From: Sycon ciliatum
Taxonomy: Eukaryota; Porifera; Calcarea; Leucosolenida; Sycettidae
NCBI RefSeq assembly: GCF_964019385.1
Contig: NC_088651.1
Span: forward strand, 4,635,110 to 4,699,109
Direction of reading: 5' to 3'
Length of the DNA stretch: 64,000 nucleotides
How positions within the stretch are numbered: position 1 is the first letter of the stretch; each line of letters begins with the position of its first letter. Below the pieces are notes generated by a model. The model was not told where the DNA came from. It did no database searches and saw only the letters and a program-made list of their open reading frames with translations. Made by a program: the position numbers and the translations under genes. Positions 36,331-47,300 of the stretch are shown piece after piece.

Positions 36331-36654
36331 ATAATACTGGCAACTCACAGCACTCAAGAAGGCGCTCAGCCATTCGCTTGATATCATGGGGAGCGCATAA
36401 AACTACTTTTTGAAGTATGTCCACTGTGAGATAGCACAAATTGCAATGGTAAATTTGTATTTCACGGAGAATTTCATCGTGTTGTTCCGATGTTAATAAT
36501 GAAATTAATATGTGAAACAATGAAGGAATTTGGGTTCCACGCCACACTCTAGCTGGCACTTTTCCGCCAGTTTGAATATAAATTGACTGACTAAATTATT
36601 GCAATCCAAAACACAGTTCATCCAACAGTCCACTAGGGAACCTGTCAGAATTTA

Positions 36655-37075
36655 ACCATGCCCAATCTCGAGTGTTTTGGTGAATTCACCCCTCATGCAT
36701 TGAGCGCGAGTAGGCTGAAGAAACCTTTGCTTGAGTTCACCACTTCAGGCCAGTTTAAAAAAACTTAAGTCGGGAATACAAAAGTGCAGAGAAGTTCCGT
36801 TAACGGCGCGACAAACACATCGAGAACATCAGATACCAGTGTGGCCTATAAACGGATCAACCCTGCTAGTTTTATCCCAGCTGCTGATTAGACCCTGCCG
36901 AGCGCCAAAAATTGGGTTACTGTCCGGCATGGTCATTCTTAGCAACTGAAGCTCAACTGATGAGAGGTGAATGCCTTGAAACACTATGACTGTGTTGAGC
37001 AGGCACACTTCTCGTATGATGCCATTCTTGAGTCAGTCAAGTATCAAGCCAACTGGACGGGAAATGTGAGAGCTC
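36655..37075. mobile_element. family A remnants, inverted pair
   Basis: Minus part 36655-36835 (TTCACCCCTCATGCATTGAG, GCGCGACAAACACATCGAGA) and plus part 36940-37075. The plus part keeps a hammerhead-like block at 36951-37000: GCTCAA, CTGATGA, GAAA, TTGAGC, but with an altered, longer stem III and no clear cleavage triplet. Confidence 0.55.
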
Positions 37076-37079
37076 AAAT

Positions 37080-38400
37080 GATAAGAAGAACCGATTTTCG
37101 CACGACTGTCGGTGAAATCTCTAGCACTAATTCCTGATCGTATTTTATTCGAATTTTTCTATCTAATGTATTGCCACGGGAAACCAATACCTTTGAAGAT
37201 ATGCATAGCACTTACCTAAATCAATTGGAAACTATTGGATGTTTCAGTGTCCCTTTTGTCGCCACAATCCCGTTTACGACTATTCCGCCGTGTTGACAAT
37301 GACGTTCAGGCAAATGGGGACAAATCACGCGACAGCAATGCTGTTATTGTCTGGCCTCTAGCGTATGTTCGAGCCGTACCCATTCCATCTGTACATGTGT
37401 GTATACACTGATAACCGTTCCGTTTATAGCTACAACTACTTCACCTGCCTGCCATACAGCCTAGAGGTTTCGAGCGATGAATCGAGTGTTGCTGGTACCA
37501 CTTCGATCTGTCCAGTGATGCGTTCTAGACATGCTTCGATCTGAAAGTGGGCAACGTGAGATTGAGCATGTAGCCATGCTAGGCATCCTCGATTTTGATT
37601 GGAACCACAGTCCACCCTCCGGACCGCACACAATTGCACTGGTCCCGAGTGTGATTCGCTCATTCGCGCCGAAACACAATAGGTAGCTACATCGAAAACG
37701 CCTACTGCCCACTACATTCCTCTATGCCGCTCTTTAATTTCTTTTGAGCTCCTTCTGCCGACCCTAGATGTAATCCGCAGTGCATTATCTCTTTTTCTTG
37801 GTGGAAACAAATTTCAAACGTGTGCATGTATACGGGGTTCTAAACAGGTCACAAGAGTAGGAGGAGGGTAAGGAAAACAGTTACAACGTAACATTGAGGT
37901 GTCGCTGAAGCCGAGACCTCAGGTCCGCAGAGATGCTACAGTTTCACCACCACAGTTGCGTCTGCAGCCACCTCTATCATACAGCATTCTGGTCTCGACG
38001 TTCTTGTAAAAAACGTTTCCCTTTTCAAAATAACTGTCTTGCAATGGGAAATGAAACGTAGAGAATATCTACGGAGCGAACACCTGACTTCACCCCCGAC
38101 AAAAACTGATGTGCCTTTATGAACCCTCTAGTACTGTCCTGACTATCGGTTGCATTTTCGTCGACTGGCATGACAAATCGGACAATGAGTAGGGGGCGCT
38201 GCGCTGGTCCTGATTGTGGATATTACTGTACCTGGTGATCCACGCAGTGCTGAAAAAGAAGTTGAGAAATGTGCCAAGCACCGGTATCAAATTCTTGCTG
38301 GCGAAATCGATCGGTTATGGCCAGTTAGAATAAGATTGTCTCTGTGTTAGTTGAAACTTTGGGCACTGTTTCCAAGCAGTCGCCAGGATGCCTTGACACC
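37080..38400. other. no gene; one retroelement segment
   Basis: No exon is recognised. Positions 37898-38020 (GTCGCTGAAGCCGAGACCTC...CTCGACGTTCTTGTAAAAAA) are the poly(A)-ended retroelement segment also at 13021-13170. A poly(C) run at 38455-38472 and a (TATG)n run at 38740-38785 follow. Confidence 0.45.
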
Positions 38401-39006
38401 ATCGGTCTCACAAGCTGCTGCCACGTGTATGTGTCTGAATGACAAACAGATGCCACCCCCCCCCCCCCCCCCGCCTTCGTTTGGAAGCTATCCTGCGTAA
38501 GGTCCTTGACTTGGAATGCTCTGGGGTGGGTCGTGGAGTTCTTTCTGTCCTATTTTCCTCCACACCCTGTTGTGTTCCCTCTGATCGATAATTAAAAAGT
38601 GTTGTGTGTTTCTCTCTATTGTTTACCTGGCATCGTATCTTAAAATAATCCATATGATGTAGGACCCCACCTTTGGCTGCTGGATGCTAGCCCGGTGGTT
38701 GCCAATCTCTGGTATTCGGTCAAGTGCTGATGGATGATATTAAATGTATGTATGTATGTATGTATGTATGTATATATATATGTGTAACCCATAACCATTC
38801 TGGTCGTAGGGGCTTCATGCGTGTCATAAGGCTGCAGCATACAACTAATTCTCTGCCCACGACACATAGACGTTTCATAGGGCTGTGACTATCGACTTGA
38901 CCTTGGCGGAGCCCATCACCTCTCCAAGACATTTATTGGAAAGAAAAAGGCCAAGGAATTACAAGTTACGCTGTAATGTCACTAACACCACCAGTTGCTA
39001 AACAAT

Positions 39007-39638
39007 AGAGAGGTTTTGCATTCCGAATTTCGGAATGATTTTCGACTGTGCTTTTCCGAAAAAAGCGCGTGCCGAAAAACGGCATTTTCAGTGTTTTGCA
39101 TTCCGAAAATCTGATTCGACTTCGTTTCCAAGGGTTGCCATGCAAAACAAAATGGAGAGCGTCGAAGGGGTTGAGCTGGATCAAATCCATGTGCAGGTCA
39201 AACTGAATTTGGGTGCGGTTCGAAGACGAGGACGGACTGATGGTGGACCAAGTGATCCAACAGCTGAAGACGAGGTTGGCGAACTACTGTCTTGTACGGT
39301 CAGCAGGCTCCATGGCAAAGAAAGATAGATTGTGATGGAGTGTGAGAAGATTAGTCAACATGGCGAAATCAGCGAGAGCAGCAAAAATCAAAACTACATA
39401 CCCCGGTACGTGGAAAAAATTTCAAATAATCGAGAGCAGCAGAAAGCAAAAACACAAACATGAAAAATACACTTTTTTGTATTCAAATATGCACTCCCAA
39501 ACATGAAAGAGCCGAAAATCCATTTTCGGAAAACCATGCACTTTCGCCACCACACTTCCGAAAGTTCGACTACTTTTTCGACTGCTGCCGCCACATTCCG
39601 AAAATAATTCCGAAATTCGGAATGCAAAACCTCTCTAT
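39007..39638. mobile_element. MITE with GAGAGGTTTTGC termini, copy 2
   Basis: Very similar to 4107-4738, including the 62-codon frame at 39140-39328. Flanked by TA on both sides. Confidence 0.8.
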
Positions 39639-39660
39639 TACTGTTACGGCATGTTCATAA

Positions 39661-39853
39661 TACAGTCAACTTGGCTAATATCGACTGCGGATATAACGAC
39701 AATTCGCGAATAACGACAGAAATTCCATGCGCAGAGCAAAGTCCTATCCCACTGTAATTCATATAATGAAGCTTCGGGTATAACGACACTTCTCAAATGA
39801 GGACACCTTTTTGACGCCCCACTGATTGTCGCTATAAGCAAAGTTGAGTGTAT
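39661..39853. mobile_element. pogo-like MITE, ~190 bp
   Basis: TACAGTCAACTTGGCTAATA at the left and the inverse of TACACTCAACTTTGCTTATA at the right, with TA flanks. Interior ATAACGACA words repeat. Typical short non-autonomous pogo/Tigger-type element. Confidence 0.7.
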
Positions 39854-40045
39854 GAGCGTATTGTTTAGTGACTGGTGGTGTAAAGTGTTTTGTTTTGCCT
39901 TTTCTTCAGTTGTTGCGTCAGGCCAGTGATATCATGTTCTGTAATTGCCCGTATAAGAGGCTTATTCAACATAGTAACTGGTGGTGTCAGTGGACATTAT
40001 AGCGTGACTTGCACTTCATTGGCTCTTATTCTTTCAAACAATAAT

Positions 40046-40490
40046 CCAATCAATAAGACGAGCTGAACCGACATTTATGTACCTTATCCATGCAATATAA
40101 AACGGTGGAGACGATGTGGAATAAAACGATGAAAATAATTATGAAGAAATGGCGCAGAGAAAAATATGGATTCAAACAAGTTTTCGTACAACACGTTTTA
40201 CATTGCATGAATAAGGTACACATATGAGCCAGCGCACGCAAAACTCGACCTTAGTTACACGCACTTCAAACTGAGAGAACGCACTTCAAACATTCTCTGT
40301 TTTCGTGTGATGTGCGATATATCAGGGGAAATGCTCTATCTTCTAAGACCCGTAACTCAAGTTTTACTCAAGATTTTTTTGAAGCATTTTTTGCATTGAA
40401 TTCAGCATCAATCCATCTGCCTTTATCCACTGTGATCTCAGTTCCTGAAAATATGTCACTTAGGGTTCAGCTCGTCTTATTGATGGCGGT
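40046..40490. mobile_element. TIR element, ~440 bp
   Basis: CAATCAATAAGACGAGCTGA at the left is matched inverted at 40464-40486. Inner inverted words GTACCTTATCCATGCAAT/ATTGCATGAATAAGGTAC form a second stem. From 40491 to 41296 no gene or repeat is evident. Confidence 0.6.
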
Positions 40491-41296
40491 TATCAAATTA
40501 TTGTCTCCTGGCCGTTTGTTGAAATAGCGGTAATAATACAGTTACGTACTTCATTGCCCGTTTCCAAATGTTCTCATCATTTTTCTAAATTTGTATCCAG
40601 CGGTCCAAATGCTTACAACGCTATTGTACCCTGCATAAGCCCACGATAACTTCCTCCTAAAGGGTCCACAGCCAGTCCCCCAAACCCTGGCAACAGGGCC
40701 CTTGAGTCAGCTTGCATTTCTGGCCAGCCTATGAAGAGGAGTGTGACGAGATAATTATAGTGCACCTAAAATGCTCGCCGTGTCATCAGACAGGATCCTG
40801 ACCGCTACCAATAATCATCAAAGTGAAGAGAAGAACACAGTCGTTTTGAATACAATTTGTGTGTATGTGTTTATAATCCTAAACGAACAGATCTTCACAG
40901 AGTGGCCAGGACAATATTGGGTGCGTGATGCACAATAGGCTTACGTGAACAATATTACAAACTAGGGACAGTTAACTCTTAAATGCAACGTTGAATGAAT
41001 ATCATCCCTGGCAAGGGTTCCAGTGCTCTTCAACTGAGCGTCGCATTGATACATTGTGAACTCTGCTTAGGCGATCAGGCGTTTTACAAAACCGGCTTGT
41101 GATGGCAAAATAACATTCCGACGCCCTTAATATGCAGATAGAGTGATAGTCAATCCCATTCTATGAACCTAATATATACAGTCATAGTTATTGAATAGCA
41201 CTCGGATAGAGCATAGCTGCACCAGCAACGGAACTTGGTGGCGATGTGAAATTTGACCTTGATGCTGTTGTGTACGATTGGATTCCGTATGGCGCA

Positions 41297-41366
41297 TCAC
41301 CTCATCCGGTAGAGGGCGAGAGCCTCAGCAATCTTGTAGATCTCCAAAGGTCTTCCGGGCACCGCG
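41297..41366 (-). CDS. kinase 1 exon 8 (C-terminus)
   Basis: 70 nt: AVPGRPLEIYKIAEALALYR plus two residues and TGA at 41299-41297. Acceptor TTTCTACAG. The phase fits exon 7. A helical C-terminal tail. Confidence 0.8.
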
Positions 41367-44300
41367 CTGTAGAAAGAATGGTAATGCGCAAAATTAAAAA
41401 AGAAGCGATAATTTAGTAAATCCAATAAAGGGACATGAAATAAAACTTTTCATTCACTTCTCAGTTGATGCTTGTAAATTCAAACACAGTGAACCCAAAG
41501 GTGATTTTTTATGGCAATCAACAAAGAGGTTAGCCGTTGGATTTTAGAATTCGATTACTCAGAGTTGCATGAAGTGCAATGATTCGAGTACAAATAACAT
41601 GATATCCGATTTTTTAAACACAGCCATGATGTACTATTGTCATTAGGTTTAGGCCTGTTTTGGATCTCCATTCTAAATAAAGCCAAACAACAACAATGTA
41701 GAGTAGCACGGACGACCACGTAAAGATCACAAATATGAAGTACGACGAAGGTAATGAAGGATTGATTCGCGATGTTCTAGGAGCACCTGGACTGTGCAGA
41801 GCTGTCTACGATTTGGCGCTCTAGCCAGGCACCAAACATATAATAAATTATGATTCTGGTAGTGCCTTTAGAGCGTTGTGATTGCATGCGGAGTCCTAAA
41901 GAAACCTGCAGCTCTGATCAGTTAACAACTAGTTTGGATACAGTATCGATTACTTGTGGAAAGGCCCCCCCCCCCTTTCTTCAAAGTTTTATTGGAAAAA
42001 GGAAAGGTCAAAAAGAATTAACTTACTTTGCCACCGTTTTTCTGATTTCTTCGTCGCTCATACTTGGGAAGAAGAGTTTGACACCTTTGATTAAGTCTGC
42101 GTTTGGCGTGCTATTCAGGTACTGTTGTTTCTTTTCGTTTGAGATCGGCGGACGAATACGCAGTGCAGCTGCCCTGTTCTTCGTGATGAACGGGTGCTGA
42201 AGGATACCGGCGAGGGTGATACGTTTCACAGGTGAGTATTCGAGAAGCTTTTGGAGCAAATCCTTAGCATCTAGGACCGTAAGTTGGATATTGATCACAT
42301 GCACACATTCAGGACCGCACAAAACAAAAACAACGAGTTTAGGTATTCAACTCAACTTACCAACGTCAATATCCAACAGAAAATTCGTTGCAAGCGCTCT
42401 GAATTGACGTAACTCGTTACTTCATGCTTTATGATTCCAAAATTAGATCCTCTCCTTCGTTCTAAATCTTCCATTTTCTCCCGTGCTTTTTCAAATCATG
42501 CGTATGCTTTCTTCCCTAAATTGGGGCGCCTGCCATGTGAAGATGCCGAGCCCGCTGGTCCGTTGAGCATGGCAAGCCCGTCGAGCACCCACTCACCCCA
42601 TGGCATCCCCATGTGCCTGCCGGTGGATTGTGTATCTTGTAAAAAAAAACAATAAAAAATGACCTATATTACGATTTTAGCACACAGAATTTTCATGTGT
42701 GAGAGCTAGTGGAGACGTAACGAGAGAGCTTGAAAGCTCAGGGTGGTACGCTATGCTTGTTTGTCTAGCTCCACATGAATGTTATTCGATCTGATCTGAT
42801 GGAAAAGTGTTTGCTATACAATCATACACATGTAGCCGATCAGTTTTAATATGGCGGCTCTCGAGGCAGCGGGACCTCTCTTTTCCCATCTTGTAATCTC
42901 TGTGTAGGCACTCCTGGCGACACCGTCTGCCCATAGCTTCAACGCTGTCACCCTAGCTGTTATTTTGCTCTTCCTTATAGTCCTGTGTTAATCATCCCCT
43001 CATTCTATTTATAAAACAAAGGCGCCAATTAAAACACTGCAATAATCCCGATCCTTACATTCCCGTCCCATTAGCAGCACACCCAAAAACATTGGCTCGA
43101 TAATGCGACGGCCCTATATGCCTACGGACCGCTATCACCGCACACCGAACACGTTAGAGTATGATCACATCTTTTCTCCTGCCGACTGGATGCCTTTTCA
43201 GTGGTCTGTTGCTGTCGACGGATCTTTTCACGAAGTTGGCGAGTTTCCAAACGACATGATGCTTGCCCAGTTATTTCTTGTTGTTGGCATAGCCTTTCGC
43301 AGGCACGGTGACTCGAGGCGGCATCTTCTACTCTCTGTGTAGGCACTCCTGCCGACGCCTTCTGCTCTACATGTCAGACATTCCCGGCCCATTAGCAGCA
43401 CACCCAAAAACACCTGAAAGGAATTCTGGTGGACACACCCATTCCCATAGCGCTGCACATCCGAACCAGTTCCGTTATTTTTACAACGTTTAGGCATTTG
43501 GCCATCGTCAGGTAATAACAATGAATACCGTTCTGCCCCAAGCCTCAGCCCTTCCTAAAACCCAATAACATACGAGCGTTAATGCGATATTACGACACTA
43601 TATACAACCTTGATGATCTAGGTAAAAAAAGCATAGCGGTGTTATAATTTGTTCATTTGAAAGCTCTACTTATAATATAATATAAGGTGGCACCTTTCTT
43701 TGATGGTACGGTAAGGGACATATACGGGATAGCGCCACATGCCGACGTTGTCAGGCACAAAGAAAGAAAGAAACAAACAAACGGAATTCAAGCTGTGTGG
43801 ACCCCGGCTGGCGCCCGACGTTACTGAAGTAATGTCTTTTGCATAGCTACGGTAATAATAATTATGATGATCGTTAAGGCAAAACATAGCCGCAGAAGTC
43901 GGTGATGTGTTCAATGCGTGTCATAGTATCCTCAGCTGCAACGAACTTGCTCAGTTTTAGGACGCCGAGTTTTCCAAGACTAGCAGGCTGAGTAGTAAGG
44001 GTGTCCTGTGGTTAAACGTGGGAGAGCATGTTCCACACGGTACCATGTGTGTGAGATTTGATCAAACATTTACATTCCATTTGAGCAGCTTACCCGAGGA
44101 AAGCGCATTCCATGGTGGTATCTGTGTTTTCGGACCATCCTGCATGTTTTTCCTTGCAATATCCCGTGTTTTTGGGTGCAAATCAAATGGAGGCCATTCC
44201 GTCAGCAAGATGTAGGCGATAAATCCACTGGAGCCACAGGGAACAAATGTAAAGTTCGTCGCAATATATTCGGATTAGGCATCATTAGTACGTTTTGTGC

Positions 44301-47300
44301 TCATAACAAGATAGAGCATTACATCTGAGAGACTCAATCTTCAATGTAAGTAATTGAGCGATTAGGAATTTCTAGCCGAAGACTTATTATAGTTCAGTGC
44401 ATGGCAGAGAGAACCGTTTTGGCTTGTTAGTGCCCGACAGGTTAGCCTGTGGGCCGTAGACCCGAGGGCTAACCTGAAGGGCACAAACAAGCCAGAAGGC
44501 CCTCTCTGCCATTCACTCTCTATTTTAGAACGAGGTAGCATGCATTATGTCGCTTGCATTATGCATAATTATGAAGATTATGAACACTTATATTGGGTAG
44601 TTTTGTGGTTTGTGTGCTGAGAGAATTGATGTGGTGTGATGTACGGAAGCCTCTTTTACGCGTGAAAGAATCACAATGGATGAAAATGCAATACAAATGC
44701 AAACCAAGGGAACCAGAAGAGGAAAATATGTAACCCTGTACGGCTTGATGAATATTTTCTTCTGGTCACTCAGCACCACTGAGGATAACAAAGACGAGAA
44801 TAGAAGCAACTGAAATTCTGCGCTTCTTATTAAGAGCTTCATTCTCATTGCAGTTATAGCTTGTGAAGCTACTTAGGGGCTTCAAGAGCCCCTTTTCGAT
44901 ACCTTATAATGACTTCAATCTTCGGTTTTTAATCTACTTTTCATAGGGTACCGCCAGCTGTTGACAAAAAGGAAATCGTATATTACCCGGTACATGTACC
45001 GGTATAATATTACGCGAGGGGAAAACTATACACAATTTTGAAATGCATAGCTTTTAGTAACACCGTACATTTCATGCAAAATTCATTCTCTGCCCCGTAC
45101 TATAATGCGTACAGGAAGTTGCACGCACTTGGTCTGAGGATGTGTGTGCGTGAAAGTCGCTCTCTCCACTCTGCTTGCACCCCTGTCCCATCTTATGCTC
45201 TTGTACTTTTCGGCTGAGGCATCCATTTCGCAACACTGACTGCTTAACTTGCCATGCCGTGTAGTATTATTATCGACACGTACAAAACAGAACAACAAGG
45301 ACAATCAAGGCTTGTTTGCTGCGACTTGAAGTTTCATGCTCTCGCAATCATCAGGCAACACGCACATGTACAGGGAAACCTCGTTAGGAAGAACACTGAT
45401 AAGACAAATGTTTGCTTAAGAAGAACTAGTATTCGCAACTCCATTGGATAAGTCAATGTGTATTCACTGGGTAACCATACGGATAAGAAAGATTCCGTTA
45501 TTGCAAACAAATATCATCAGTCCTTTGGTGTTCGTCCTAAAGAAGTTTGACTGTATTTAGCTCCTCATTGATTTTTTTACCAGACGTGGGACATCCCCTG
45601 ATTTCATAGGTGCCAAACATTTTACGTTTTTCATTCACTATCATACCTTTCGTCTACAGTCGTAAAAAATAGTTGTGAGTTTTAAACTTGTTCAGGGGTA
45701 AGCAGGTGCGTCCAACTTCCTGTACGCATAATAGTGGCGTACTGATAATTAACTCTGAGCACTTTCTCTCCCGCAGCACCTGCTTATTTCTGCTGAGCTA
45801 GTGGTTGCTGAAGCAGGCATTTTTGACATTTTTTCCTCACTTGCTACCCTTTGTAATGTTTTCTTTCTGCCGTTTATTTATTTTCCGCCTTTATGTTATT
45901 GGGCTATTCCTCGTTTGATTGTTAACTCGTTAAAAGAAAGAAAAAAAGAAATGAACTCTCCATCAAATGTACGGTGAACTACAGTGTGCTAAAAGCTACG
46001 TCAAGAAGAATATTCCTGAGATTCTTCGACGAAACCGGCCTGATGGCTCCCGCCAAAGTTGGCTGCATGCATTACGGTGACAGCTCATTGCTCAAGGTTC
46101 TTGAACGTTATAAAACTGCTGTGGCAAGAAACAAACTACCAATATCTGTACATGTAGCCTTGTAACAGCGCATGGTAAGGCATTCTGCATACTAGCAGCG
46201 CCCGGAGAAAACAGAAGGAGATGGTGAATGTAACGATGCATCTTCTTTCAATATCCCTTGTGTCTTCTTTTGTGTCTGTCTCTATATGTCGCTTGGTAAG
46301 GCTGTGGTATTAAATAAAAAATAAATAAAAAGATAAAAAAGGGCGACTTACATTCCAAAGATGTCAACCTCCTTTGAATGCCTAACGGAGAGAAACATTT
46401 CGGGTGCCCCTTGACCATTGAACATGGATCCGGATGGATTTCCACCGGGAAGAATCTTGGCAGCTCTTCCAAAGTCTAGCAGAACACAAAATAGTTACGT
46501 ATACAGGGCTAGCAAGTCGGTCAAGTATAGAACTTTCAGCTAGATTGTATGCTACACAATGTCCACAGAACGTAGTTCCTGTGGGATTTGGAATGAACCT
46601 CATTCAATTGGTCATGGTTGGGGAATGGAGCGGTAGCACCACCGAAAAGATTGCATAATGGATATAGACATCGTCAATAATTTAAATACAGAAACAGCGT
46701 TGTGCTCATTGTTCTCTGATGGCGGTAGATCTGCCGCAGAACAGCTAGTGTCAAGCGCGAACTGACCATCAAATGACCAAGGAGAATGACCTGATCTTGA
46801 GCCTGTAGGTTCTAAGAATTTCAAAGTAAAAAAATATATTGCACAAGTGTATCCTGTTGGAACCTCGAACAATGACACACACCAACTGGTGTAGCCTAGC
46901 AACAGGTGTAGCCTAGCAACAGGTGTAGCCTAGCAACGGGTGTAGCCTATGCCATCAAAGTACTAGTAGTGACTTATTTCCTTTTTTTTTTTGAAAGATA
47001 ATCAATTTCTTCGTTTGGTTAATGTTCTAAGATTCGACAACTTACCAATCAACTTGACTGTCTGTGTGTTATCAATCATCACGTTTCCCAAGTGTATATC
47101 TCTGCAGTACAACCGATTCAAAGAAATCCACATTCATCAGTTTGTTTAACGTAGTACAAGCCGAAGAGCATGTCGCGTAAATCCCAAGATCGGCTACAGA
47201 ATCATTGTAGAAATCGCTAAAGGTTAAGTTGGATTTTTTCATTGGGAACACAGCCCTACAAAGAGACATGTGGAGACAAACACAAAACAAGACACAGGGG

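Larger units (their letters stand above)
38935..40035. mobile_element. family C element with two nested MITEs
   Basis: The left end GGAATTACAAGTTACGCTGT and right end TAGCGTGACTTGCACTTCAT are family C termini. Between them lie the GAGAGGTTTTGC MITE (39007-39638) and a pogo-like MITE (39661-39853), so the insertion order can be read. Confidence 0.6.
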
